DNA of 64,000 bases. Origin: Neospora caninum Liverpool (taxonomy: Eukaryota > Apicomplexa > Conoidasida > Eucoccidiorida > Sarcocystidae). A model generated the notes under the pieces. That model was not told where the DNA came from. It saw nothing but the letters and a program-made list of their open reading frames with translations, and did not search any database. Shown here piece by piece: positions 10,697 to 22,827 of the stretch. The stretch covers positions 1,698,630 through 1,762,629 of the forward strand of contig NC_018396.1 of NCBI RefSeq assembly GCF_000208865.1, in the 5' to 3' direction. Each line of letters begins with the position of its first letter. Within the stretch, counting starts at the first letter, position 1. A program made the position numbers and the translations under genes.

Positions 10697-13600
10697 TCAG
10701 TCTGAGGCCACAACATGGCGCGTGCCGTCCTCCCTTCTCGGGTGCTCCCCGCTGCCGCCGCGGAGCGTCTCGCCCGCTGCAGATGCCCGCCGAACGTGGC
10801 CAGTGGACGCCGACACGAAAGCCGCTCCCCCTGCTCGATCGGATTGGTAATACTGCTTGCCAGAGCTATCGGTCGCGGGAAAGAGGCAGCGCACCGTACC
10901 AGCCTGGACGGGGTACGGAGAACTTGGAACTCCCGAGGAGTTCACATACACAAGTGGCGGAGGCCGCGAAACAACAGGCGGCATTGCGCTCTGTACCATA
11001 CGCGCGGAAACAGCCGTTATACTCTGACCTCTTTGAGCACCCTTCCCGCTCTCGCCCGATGCCCCTGTCCACGGCACCGGAGCGGAAACCGCATCTGACC
11101 CTGGGACAAAACAGCGCGGCTCCCCACGCCCGCTTTCAACTGTTCCCCGCGAAGGCGGCGATATGTCTGAGAGCCCGCCGATCTGTGCCCCGAGCGGAGC
11201 GAAAGTTGAACGGCCTCCACACCCGGGTCCGCCAGGTGTATGTACACCCGGAAGATCTTCGTGTCTTCGTCCGGCGGTGGCCAACCCACCGGGGAACGTT
11301 CCAGGCGAGGCAGTTCTGCCCGCGACCAGAGTGCACGGAGAAGGCCTTCTCACGACCGGCGGTCCTCTTTCAGGCGACGAAACACCCCGTTGGGCGGCTG
11401 GGCAAGAAGCCCTATTTTCGGAAATGTGTACGGACTCCTCTTGCTTCGCGTAGTCGAGCAGCCCTGAGCCGCTTTGGCGTCTGCTCGTCTCAGCGTTCCC
11501 TGCTCGGCTGCTCGGTACGGAGGAATCCGGCGAAAGCGCCTTCTGCCCGAAAGACCCTCCGGCGGGCAACGGCTGGCGTGCACCCGGCGCGACGGCTGCA
11601 AAGCTGCAAGGCGACGTCGAGACACACGCGTCGCTTTGCTGCGCTGTCGCCAGGCTCGCCTGACTTCCTTGGCGGCCCAACGTCGCCGTCGAGATCGCTT
11701 GGCCAACGCTGCACTGCCGCTGTGTCGGGTTCCACGCGTGTTCCTGTTGCAACGGCGCTGCCCCCTGGAAGCCACCGTGACTCTGTGCGTGGGACTGCCT
11801 GTCCAGTTGCCGGCTGTACGATTCCTGGATCATTCTCATGAGATCCGCCGAGCTAACGTAGCCGTCCGTTCGGCCACCGGGCACGAACTGGAAGCGGCAA
11901 TGCACACCTTCCGCGGGACTTGGACCCGTTGCTTCGTCGCGTTTTCTGGGCTGCGCGTCCGCCGTCTCTCGCTTCGGCGCCTCGCTCCTGGCCTCGTCTG
12001 CGTTCGCACACAGACTGTTGCGCTCGGGCGACGCCGGCGCCGAGGCAGCTTCCCGGCCCGCCAGAGTCTGCCCAGCGCGCGCGTCTTCTCCGGAAGACCC
12101 CGCATTCGTCGCCGAACCTGCTTGACGCGCCAGCGTCGAAAGGTCCGAATTGGGCGCCGACGCGAGCCCAGAGAACGCCACGGGCGCGAAGAGAACTGGT
12201 GGCTGGTCGGAGCAGAAAACCACGCCGCCCGCGCCGTGGGAAGTCGCTTCGCCCCCGCCAGCACACTCGACGCCGGCAACGCCTTCCGGACGGCCCCCCC
12301 AGCGCGGGCCGCGGCCTCCAGCGCCTTGCCCGACGGAAGGAGTCCAAAAGAACGGCGAGGAGGAATAGGCAGACGCCCACTGGTGGGAGTGCGAAGGCCT
12401 CGGCGCCTTTGCGTCCAGCACGTCTCCTCGCCCCTGGGAGGCTGATGAGTTTCGCCGAGACGAAGGCGCCGCGGGAGGAAGACGACTCGCCTTCGCCTTG
12501 TCTCCCTCCTCCCTTGTCTCTCGCCCCGTCGCCCTGTCCTGGGCAAACACGCCTCGCCTGACGCAGTGCTCTTCGAGTGCGAGTGACGGCACGGGAACGT
12601 GTCCAGGCAAAGGCGGGAGCTCGAACTTCCTCACATTCGCCGCCGCGCCGCGTTTCGCCGCTGTCTCCGCGGAGCAGTGTCCCTGCGGGCCCGAGCCGCC
12701 AGCCGCTGCGTCCCAGACCTGCACATCCCTCCGCTGCTCCTGCAGACGCGCGTGGTCCACCGGCGCTCGCATGCAGTTCACAGACGAACCCGCGGCTGCT
12801 GCACCAGCCGCATGCGACAGAGGCGACTTGTCGACCGCTGCTGCGCCGAAAGATTCGCTCTCTTCTCGCGTGGCACGCCCAGGTCCGCACGGCGCGGGCG
12901 AGTGCGAGAAGGCGGCCGCGGGTCCGCTTTCGCTCCAGGCCGACACGTCGCCATTGCGGGAGAAAACGGGCGCATAAGAAATGTCGGCGTCGCCGTCCTC
13001 TTGCCTCTCCACCGCTGCATGCGGTGGCGAAGAACCCGAGGAATCAGCCCGCGAGGGCCCGATGCCCGGGGCGTCGTTCTGGAGAACAGGCGAAGATCTC
13101 GCGCCTCCCGTCCAACCGTCGACCAGGGATTTGTACAGGAATGAAGGCCACCGCTTCGGCGACGAGAGAGATGAAGACTCCGGCACATCTTTTTTCTCCG
13201 CTGACACTTTCTGTGTCTCGCCCGCCGACCGTGGCGCTTCTGCACCATCAGCTGGGGCTTCGCCTGAGAGCGTGAGTCGTGTCTCGTGATCTTGTTCAGT
13301 CTCACTCTGTTCATCTCTCTGGCGCCTTCCTGTCGATGCACGGCGAGGCGCGTCCTCGCCGTCCGCACTTGACCGAGGCGAAGCCTCTTGTTGGAGAAGA
13401 GACTCGGCGGGAAGGTCCTCTTCCAAGACAGAGACACAGTCTTCCTGGCCCACGTTTTCTGCATGCGTTCCCTCCGGATACGCTGCACAGTCCTGGAACG
13501 TCTCTCGCGCGCCAGGCGCAGAGACAACCGGCACGTGGCCCGGGGTCGTCGGGCTCTCGAGCATCGCACCGAAGTGCGGCTCTTCCGGCGCTTCTTCGCC

Positions 13601-16600
13601 GGAGGCCGCAGACGAAGAAAAGGAAGAAGAGGCAGCGAAAGAAGACGCCACGGAACAAGAAGCAACGGAAGCAGGGGCGGCAAGGGAAGACGACGCAGGA
13701 AAGGTCGGAGCAGAAGACGCGTGCTGACTTGGAGGGGCCGCAGCGCCAGAAACGGAGCGACCCAACTGCCACAGCCACGCGAGAGGAGACGCGGCGTCAC
13801 GCGCAGGCGTTCCCTCCTTGCCATACGTGTCCGCGGTCTCTTCCTGTCTCCCACGCTCGCGTTCAACTTCCGCCTCCCCCAGGTTGCTCCCCTGCGCCTC
13901 GACGTCGCCGGCGTCTCGAGCTGGGAGAGGCGCGGCCGAACCCCCGTCTTCGCCGCTCTCCACTCCTCGCCCGAGGGGGCGTCCGTGGCCCTCGAGTCCC
14001 ACCCCTCCGTCCGGACGGTCTTCCTCCGCCGAGCGTCGGCTCCCTGCCGGGCGTTCGTTCGCAGTTCCTTCCCCTGAGAAGCGTCTCGACGGCGCCCCGT
14101 CCAAAGACGAAAGGAGAAAACTGTCCTCCTCCCCCTCTGGGACCGGCTCGTCTCCGCCGTGAGGCTCCAACAGCTCGGCCCACTGTACCCCGTCGTCGCT
14201 CTTTTCCTCGACGCGCTCGCCGTCTTCCGTCGGCAGAGAACTCCCAGTCACGACGGCGTCCGCCTCGACGCTCGCGTCTCCTGGCGCAGGTTCAGCCCCG
14301 CGAGCGGCTCTACGCCGAGAGCCAAAGAACTGAGCCAAAAAAGCCGTGGCCGAAGAATCAGGAGGCCGCGGGGACAGGCCCACCGCCTCGCTCGCCTCTC
14401 CGGGACTGGTCGCGGGTTCCTCGCCCGCGCCAGGCGGAGACTGTTCCTTTTCCTGCATGTCTTCCGTCTCGACCCGGTCCCCCTCGGAAGATCTTCCGTC
14501 TCCACTTGGCGCCCGCCGAAAGAGAGACAGCAGTCCCCCAGCTTCGCCGCCCTGCTTCGCGTGAGAAGGTGACGACGGGGACTTCAGTTCCGGCTGCGGA
14601 AGCGCACTTGTCTTGGGCCGCGCTTTGTTGCCGGCGTCTGACTCGGTCCTCTGCGCGCCGCCTGACCCCCGCTCCCTTTCTCTCTCCAGCAAGGAGGCTC
14701 TCCTTTCTCTGCCTTTTCGACACCGCCGTCTGAGAAGCGGCCCCGTCCCCCCAGGACACACTGGAACCCCCGCGGCGCTTCCCGTCGCGGAAGACAGCGA
14801 AGGAGACGGCAGCAGCGACGAGGGGCGAGGCGGCGAAGAGCGCGCTGGCTGCGAGCCTCGTGAGGGGCACGGCTGTGGGGCGGGGAACGAAGAGACACTC
14901 GCCTTGTCTCCTTCCGAGCCCGTTCGGCGCATCAGGAGAACAGGGTGGAGCGCAACGCGCGCGCCGCCGCCCTCTGAAGGCCCACACGCGATCACCTGCA
15001 CTTCCGCGGCTGAGCCGCCGAAAGGGACAGCTACCGGGAGGCTCGGGGGCGAGGGACGAGGGATGGGGCCCGCAGTTTCCGCCCCAGGCTCGCCGCCACC
15101 CGAACCGGAAGGCTGAGACACAGCCCAAGACGGCGGACTCGGCTCTGTCTCCCGCGGGTCGGTGGGACCACTGAGGCAGCTGTCCTCGGCGTCCGGAGCG
15201 AGATCGGTGTCTTCACGCTTCACAGCAAACAAGGAAGCTTGCGAGGAAGAGCGCAGGGACTCGTACCCAGACGTCGTTTCCACCTTGCCGGGGGGCTCTT
15301 CCTCCGGCCTGCTCATCTCAGGTTGCCTGCCGGAGTCACCGGAGAAGATCCCGAGGCCGACGTTCGAGAGGAACGAGGCGAGGAATCCCCTTGCTCGCGT
15401 GGGATCCTCCTCGCTGTGTTTCTCGCCCCTCACAGCTCCACTGTCTTCACTCCGAGCACCCTTCGCTTCGCCCTTTTCATGACCAGCCTGTGGCTTCTCC
15501 GCTCCGGTGCTTTCTCCCGATTCTCCCGTCCCCTCGACCGCCTCCACCCCCGCCCTGCTAGCCGGCTCCTGCCTGGCTGAGGGATTTCCTTCGGCGATGC
15601 CCTGGCACGCCGCGGCGTGAAGGCTCCCGCCTTCACCCCGCGGCGCCAGAGTGCCTGAGGCCGACGTCGGTCCACTCCCCAGCATCGAAGGATCGGCAGC
15701 GGGGAAATCGATTTCATTTTTCGGCGTCCCGTAGCAACTGTGATCTGCCAGGAGCGGAGACGACGGCGTCGAAGGCGTTCGGGCTCTTTCTCCTCCTAAG
15801 GCGGGCTGCGCGCTTGCCGTCGTGTCGGAGACCTGCGGGCGACGCCCTTCGAGATACGCCGCCGAGAGTGGGCCAACAGACCGTCTCTCCTCCCGTCCGT
15901 CTTCTCGCCTGTCGGCAACCGCTCCGTGATCCGCCGCCCCTCGTTCTCCTTCCCCAGCCGGTGCGGCCTCTTCCTCACTCTGATTTTCTGCAGGTTCTGC
16001 ATGCGCCGGCTCGGCCGGGGAGAGTCCAGAGGTCAACGCGTGCCCGCCGACCGGGAGGGAACCAAGCTGGCCTGATTTGGGCGCTCCCGCGGAGCGCGCC
16101 GAATCGCCAGCTTCACGGGTCTTCTCAGCCTCCAAGGCATCCTGCGCGCGAGGAGAGGCAGACGAGGAATCCGAGCCAGAAGAAGCCGCAGCGGGCGGAA
16201 CGCTTCCCCCTGGGAGCTCGGCCGGAACAAGCTTCGGGAGCCCGCAGCGCGAGGGAGGACTTCCCCGCTCGCTCTCGGTTTCTCTGTCGACATGGGCTCC
16301 GAGGCCGGAAAGATCTGGATCTCTCACGCCTGTGAACGGCGAGAACCCGAAGGCCTCAGTGCGCGGAGCGCGGAGATCGGCTGCGTCCTCTGCGCGTAGG
16401 TCCAGTCCTCCGGGGCGGGCGCGCTGTGGGGACCGGGGCGAGCCGGGGGGCGAGCTCGGGTCTGGGCTGGCGGCCGCCCACGCTTGCGAAGGAAACGAGG
16501 CGCCTCCGGGCCATGCCGCCTGAGAGAACAGCGACTCCTGGTTTCCCCGCGACGGAAGCGGCGGGTCCGCCGTTGGCCGATGCGTGAACACATCGAGTCT

Positions 16601-19600
16601 CGGCGCGTCGGTCCCGCCGGTCGTCGCGGAGCCCACGCCCAACTCCGCCTCGAGTTTCCCCCGATCCATCGACTGCGACGCGTGCACCGCCTGCCGGCCG
16701 ATCTTGAAGCGGTGAAGGCGGCTGCGAGAGCCCTTTTTGTGGACACTCGCAGGCTGCGGTTTGCGGAAGAAGGGAATGAATTTGAGCAGGTTCGAGAGAA
16801 CATTCGCTTTCCGCTTCCCGTTCGCGACCTCGATCGCCTCCCGCAGCTCCTGGTGCGACGCCGGCCGGCTCCGACTGGACCCGCAAAACTTCTTGAAAAA
16901 GGGGTGTTGAAGCAGTTCCGTGGCCGTTCCGCGCTCCACGCTGTTTTTGCGCAAGCAGCGCTCCACGAAGAAGCAAAACGTCTTCTCGTACCCTTCGTTC
17001 AAGTTGATCCGCGGCGGCGACCCCTCGAGAATGGTCAGCAGCAGGTCCTCCAGGCGCATGCGCCGTGGCCACGGCAACGCTCCGACCGCCGCCTCGAACG
17101 CAGTGATCCCCAACGCCCACAGGTCCACTCGAAAGTCGTACCCGTCGCCCGCGCCGTGCGCGGTCAAAGCCTTCTGCGACTTCCGCGAGTGTCCCAAACT
17201 CGACGCATGCGTCCCGAGCTGCGAGTCCGCCGCGGCGTCGACCGGCCGCTTCCGACGCCCCGCCACGCCGTCCTGGAGCCCCAGACGGGCCAGCTCCGGC
17301 GCCATCCACTGAGGCGTGCCGACAAACTCTGTGCACGGCGAACCTACACACACGTGGCCACACACACACACCACACCGGGGAAACGAAATTTGGACACGC
17401 CGTCGAAAAAGCGCTCCTCTCCGTGCGTGCTGTGTGGGGGCTTCCCAAAGACCGCGCGACGGGCCGCAGGTTCTCTCGTTTTCGACATCTCTCCCGCCTC
17501 GGGTTTTACGTCACGGGAGAGCCTCGCGTTTTTTCTCCGCTTCTCTTACTCGAGATATCTGCGCAAACGCCGAAGTCGATCAGCTTCGCGCGCCCCTCGG
17601 CCGAGATGAGGATGTTCGACGCCTTCAAGTCGCGGTGCATGCGCCGGGGGTGACCCTGCGACGCGCTCGCGGCGCCCAACGTCGCAGAGAGGCCGTCGCC
17701 GGTATTCTCGGTTTTTTCCTGCTTCGAACCTTCCTCACTCGTGTCTTTCCCCTCGGTCTTCTCCCCCTCGGTTTTCTGTCCCTCGGTTTTCTCCCCCTCG
17801 CCTTCGCCGTTGTGGAGATACTCTAGGGCCCGCAGCACGTCCCTGAAGGAAACAGACAGCACGGGTCGCAGGGCCGCCATCGAGCAGCGCGTAACAGGGG
17901 ACTGGGAACAGCGGAGTCTCAACAACGCGCGCGCGCGAGCGGCTCCAAGCTGGGCAAACAGCTCCACATCGCTCCAGAGAAGACACAGGCGAAAAACGCA
18001 TCGAAGAAACGAACTGCAAACCGAGGCGGGTTGCCAGCTGTCCACACTGCGCTCCGGCCACGCGCGCGCGCGAGAGAGAGAGACGGCCGTTGCTTACTGC
18101 AGGAGCGCCGCGATGAGAGGCTCGGGAAGAGGCCCTGCCGAGACGTAGAGATCGCGCAGTGATCCGCCAGGCAGGAGTTCCATGGAGAAGACGAGGTAGC
18201 ACGGCGGCCACTGGAAGGCTTCGTACATTTTGACGATTCCCTCGTGGTTGCACTTTTTGAGGACGTCGACTTCCCGCATCACTTGCTTCAAGTAGTTCAC
18301 GCGAGCCTCCTTGTCGGTGGATCCTTGGAGCTGGAGCGCGCCATCTAGGTCGATGATTTTGAGGGCGACTTCGTCTTCCTCGACGTCCTCTTCGGGCCCG
18401 TCCTTCTCTTCTGCGTCGGGCGCCTTCGCCCCTGCCTTCTCGCTCGCCTTCTCGTCTGCCTTCTTCGCGAACGCGCCGAGAAACGAGCGCGCCTTCTCTT
18501 CGGGCTGCAGCGCCGCCTTGCGGTACCGTGTGCACTTGAAAACCGCGCCGTGCGCGCCCTTCCCGACGAGCTCCTCAACCACGTACACCGCGCTGGGTGC
18601 TGCAAACGAGACAGCCGGCAGCTTCAAGTCGAAGATCCGCTCAAAGTCGCCGAGGTTCCCGCCGAGCCGCGTCCACTCCGCGAACTTCTCCTCCACGCGC
18701 ACGGACCCGGCACTCGCGTCCTCAGACGCACGCGCCGCGCCTGCCCGCTCGCACACAGCGGCGTACCTCCGCATGTCGCGGGAGGTGGGCGCGTGCGCGA
18801 CCAGCCAGTGCGGAGGAATCTCGAGAGGCCCGTAGCCGTTGTGCAGCTCCGTGCCTGGGGGAAACGCTTCCACCAAGCGGTTGACGCACGCAATAACTGC
18901 AGCGTGGTGGAGCGCCTGCGGGTCTTGCTTCCTCGCGGGCTCCTCGCTCGGAGCGGCCGCCGAGACAGCCGGCGCAGGACACAGCGAATGCACGTCTTGA
19001 GGGAGCGGATTGCCCCGGTCCGCTTCCCACTGGCGCACCACACTCCGGCCGAGGTCGGTCGTGCCCAGCGTGGCGACTTGCATGCGCGCCGGGAAGGCCG
19101 TCGGCGAGTGCGGAGACCCGGGAGCGGCGAGCGGCAGAGACGCCGTGTCCTTCTCCCCCGCCAAAGACGGCGAGGCCGGCCCCACGCCCGAACTCCGCAG
19201 CTCTCTAGCGTACGCGAGCGCGGGAAAGTCCGCACTCGAGGCCTTGTGGAATAGCGACGCGCCGGCGGGCGAAGCGAGCGAGGAGGGCGTCGGCGGCGTG
19301 GAATGAGTGTGCCGGGGCGAAAGAAAGGCCAGAGACCGCGGGGGCGAGCTCGGCTCCAGGCCGCGCCAGGGCGAGCTCGAGGAAAGGTGCGGGGACGAAG
19401 CCGCGCTGCTCGAGACCGGGAGAAACGCGACAGGGTAACACGGACTGAACACTCCGGGAGGCGGGCCCCCGCTGGACCACCCCGCGTTTCTCGAAAGGAG
19501 CGGCTGAGCAGGCGACCAATAAATCAGATTGTCCACTTCCTCGCCCTTCGCGCCTGATCTCTGCAGCGGAGTCGCCGCGCGATACTGACCACAAATCTTC

Positions 19601-22600
19601 ACCGAGCCCTCGCCTGCAGTAGGACTGCCCCACTCCACGGCTGAGAGATGCAGAGGACGCCCCGCCCACACCGGCGTCCCGTCGTAGTCTCGCCTCGCCC
19701 CTTTCCCTTCTCCCCGCACGGGGCTGCCGCCCTGCATCTCTCCACCCAGCGACGGCGCCCGACGCCTGCCTTCTCTTCCCTTCGCTCCAGAACCTGCATG
19801 CGAAACTTGAGGAGACTGACACAAAGAAGAACGGCGAGACGAGGACGAAACGCAGTGCGGCCCCTGCAGGCAAGCCCCCAGCTGGTCGCCTCGTCCCTGC
19901 CGCCGAGGCGTCTCGCGCGCTGGAGCCTTCTCACTTCTTACCTCCCGCAGCGCCTGCAGCGGGCGGGGAGAGCTCGGAACGTCTCCATCAGATGCCCAAG
20001 ACGACGACGCGTACGCACGGATCCTGCCACCCTCTCTGCTCAAGGGCGGCACTGGCGCCGCTCCCGCACCGCTCGTCGGGTCGATCAGAGACCGCGGCGA
20101 CAGCAGCGGGAGAAGCCCAGGAGACGTCTGCACGTCAGAGGAAAGGTCGAGGCCCTGGCTCTCCTCTCCAGGCGCGTCACTTCTCGCCTCACGGCGCGTC
20201 CCCGGCAACTCGCTCTGGGAAACGCCTGCGGCCTCCCGATGCTCAGACCTGCCACATCCACCAGGGTGCGGCCCCGCCGAGGCCAGCGCGCGCCCCTCGC
20301 CTGCTTCGCTTTGCTCGAACCTTTCCGCGGCCTCTCTGCCCACAAGCGCGGCGCGCGCGCCTCGCTGTGCTTCGCTCATGTCCTTCTCTTCGTGAGGGTC
20401 GGGGCGGGGAGGCCGGTCCGCCGGAAGAGAGACAGCATCCGAGACAGGTTTCGAATCAGGAGGGAGCTCGTCGCTTACCACAACGCTTCCTCCAGTGGCT
20501 CTGCGCTGGCCGCCCGCCTGGCCGCGCTCTTCTGTGCGCGACCATCCAGTGCACGACGCGGCCCCGCGCGGGCCTTCCCCGTCTGGCGCCGAACGAATGC
20601 TGTCGATGCTTTCAAAGCTGTCCGTCCGCTCCAAGTCTGTGTCTCCCTTTGTCCGCTGTCTATCTACCCTCCTGCTTTCTCTCCCGGGTACGGCTGCGGG
20701 AAGGCGAACACAACCATCGGCCACCGGACTCGCATGAAGTGTTCCACAGGTCAAACCGGCTCCACCGCTCTCCGGCGCGGCGCCGGCTGCCGCGTCTCCT
20801 CCGTTGACTTCCTGGCCGCGATCTAGGCGCGCATGCCCACCCCCACTGCGGCGCATGTTTGCAGCAGATCCACCGGAGTAACCCTCCCTTCTGAATTCGG
20901 TAGTGCTTGCAAGACAGCCGCGGTCTTCGTGGGAAGCGGAAAGCTGACTCGTCTGCCTCGAGAGGCCGCTTTTTCGGTGCGACGCAGAAGACGTGAGATC
21001 GCGGGCGGCACCTTCACTTGGTGCGCATACTGCCTGCGAGTCGCCAGGTCCGGAACGCGGCAGCCAACTTGGGGGCGGAATCGGAGGCAGCACCCACGCA
21101 GGGGAAAGAGAAGACGATGGTGAATACGCAGGCAGAAAGAAACGCGAGGACATCGCTCGTGCCTCTGCAGCTGGATCCCCCTGGTCCCCCAACGCGGCGT
21201 CGCGACGGAGTACGCCGCCGCCTGTGGCCGCGTCGGGGCTCCACGCACTGCTGGGTGTCGCCGCAGCCGTGAACCACGGGGACGACGTCAGCCCCTCGGC
21301 ATAGCTTTGCAGAAACAGGCGCGAATCAGATGGAGCCGTCGAGTGAGACGCTCGAGACGAAGTGGAAAGGTAGCCTTCAAGCGGCGTGTCCTTGTGTTGA
21401 CGTTCCGCCGGGGCTCGCCGCTGCGTGTCGGACACAAACCCGTCTTCTGCAGCAGGCACAAACGCAGGGACGACTCGACCAACATAGGATTCCGTCTCTG
21501 GTGAAGACGGAGACGGGTCTGACGCTGCGAGCGAAGCTGCCGAGCGGCTGCGAGGATGCAAACGTCCGCCCTGGAGGGCGAGGAGAAACGCGGCCTCTTG
21601 TGCGGAAGCGCGCTGTCCCTCGCCGCTTCGTTCGTGTCTAGGCATTTCGTCCCCCCGGGATTCTCGGTTCTCGTCCTGCTCCTGGGGCGGTACGCCAGAG
21701 TCAGCTGCTGCCGAGCGGCTCGGCGGCGCAGCCTGTCGCAAGTGTCGAGGAAGTGGAAGCCGCTGTTCGCCTGCCGTCTGTGGAAGAAACGGACCTCGCC
21801 GATACGACTCGCAAAGAGAATCCGCGTTCCCTTCAGCCGACACAGGCGCGCCCCGCGGCGTGACCGGAAGCGACGGTCTCGCGGCACATCCTCGGCTGTC
21901 AGCTTCGGAGCGCCCGAGGAGCCGAGGCACGCGCTGGCCGGCTGGCTGGCAGTTGGCGTCGCTGGGCAACGCCTCTTTGTGCCTATTTTCTTCATGGTTA
22001 ACTGGATTGTGTGGAGCACGGTCGATAGGTGGTAAGAGCGCCGTTGGGTCTCGAGACGCCGGGAAAGGCGGATTGAAAGACAGTTGAGAACCCGACGACG
22101 TGGCGACAGCTGCAGGGAGGGGAGGCCGCGGGCGGTGCGTCTGTCGAGCAGGGCGTTGAGCGCCCGGCTGGGAGCGGCTCGGGAGAGCCCTGTAGGACTC
22201 AACCGAACGCTCCGGCGTAACGCAGGACGAAGAACGGTCCTTGGGAAAGTAGTCTGGAGGCAACCGGGGAGTGCACGTCGAGGGGTACACGTACGCTCGG
22301 CGAACAGCCCGACTCGAATCCTGACGAGGTGCTGGAGCGAGTGGGGGAAGGCCTCCCGGTGACTCGTAACGGTGAGAGCGCGTGTCGCTGGCAGCAGTGG
22401 CGTTAACAGGAGAGTGGACTGAAGACCGACGGACTGGTGGTTGGTGACGGGCATGTGCGGCCGTTGCACACGTGGAGCTAGAAAGCAGAGACGCAGGAGG
22501 ATGAGAGCCTTGCAAAGCGCTAGGACGAATTTCGCCTGAATGCACCTGAAACGAGGAAGGACGACAGACGGGAGGCAGACCGCAGGTTGATGGGTGCGTG

Positions 22601-22827
22601 GTAAACGCAGGACGGTTACGAACGCCCCAAAACCCGCTGTCGGCGCCGTCGCGCAAGAAAGGAGGCTCTTTCGAAAGAAACGGGGGCGGTCCTAAAGGGA
22701 AAGCAACTGAAGACGGCAAACACACAGCAGTCGGCGACGAGCTCCCCGGCGATTGCCCGCCGTCCCCCCGAGCCGCCTTGGGGTTGAATGGGGCTTCGGG
22801 CGTGTCTGACTGAGAGTTCATCGCCAT
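10697..22827 (-). CDS. Giant STE-type serine/threonine protein kinase
   Basis: Three exons: 22827-18098, 17842-17550 and 17343-10697; introns 18097-17843 and 17549-17344. Both junctions are GT-AG and in phase, giving about 3,889 residues. The start used is ATG at 22827 (a second ATG follows at 22821); the frame extends upstream only to a GTG. The kinase domain (residues about 1410-1830) has GKGAHGAVFKC (Gly-loop), VALKII (catalytic Lys), MREVDVLKKCNHEGIV (C-helix Glu), MELLPGGSL (hinge), HRDLKASNIL, DFG, GTPQWMAPE and DLWALG. The GTPxWMAPE and helix patterns fit the STE20/STE11-like class. All catalytic residues are present. Three insertions interrupt the domain: between Gly-loop and Lys, directly before HRD, and between APE and DLWALG. 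The arms of about 1,400 and 2,050 residues are Ser/Gly/Pro/Glu-rich with no domain I recognise. Substrate and pathway are unknown. Confidence 0.93.
17344..17549 (-). other. Kinase intron 2, with (CA)n tract
   Basis: A 206-base GT-AG intron between the DFG and GTPQWMAPE coding exons. Its acceptor end is an almost pure GT repeat on the coding strand (CA on the plus strand, about 17345-17376). The phase (one base before, two after) gives a serine codon at the junction. Confidence 0.85.
17750..17809 (-). repeat. 15-bp coding tandem repeat (KTEGE) inside kinase domain
   Basis: Units at 17750-17764, 17765-17779 and 17780-17794, then a degenerate one from 17795. On the coding strand they encode repeated Glu-Lys-Thr-Glu-Gly. 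The repeat is part of an about 55-residue insertion between helix E (ALEYLHN) and the catalytic HRDLKASN motif. Confidence 0.9.
17843..18097 (-). other. Kinase intron 1, with CG/AG repeats
   Basis: A 255-base GT-AG intron: donor CA|GTAAGC at 18097, acceptor TTTCCTTCAG|GG ending at 17843. It contains a (CG)n-(AG)n simple repeat near 18060-18083. Joining the exons restores a Gln codon and a continuous kinase helix. Confidence 0.85.

Noticed and set aside
10639..21304. Long plus-strand frames opposite the kinase gene (10639-11841, 13279-14733, 19648-20826)
   Set aside because: They are antisense shadows of the kinase's disordered coding arms, with extreme Arg/Pro/Ser bias and no motif.
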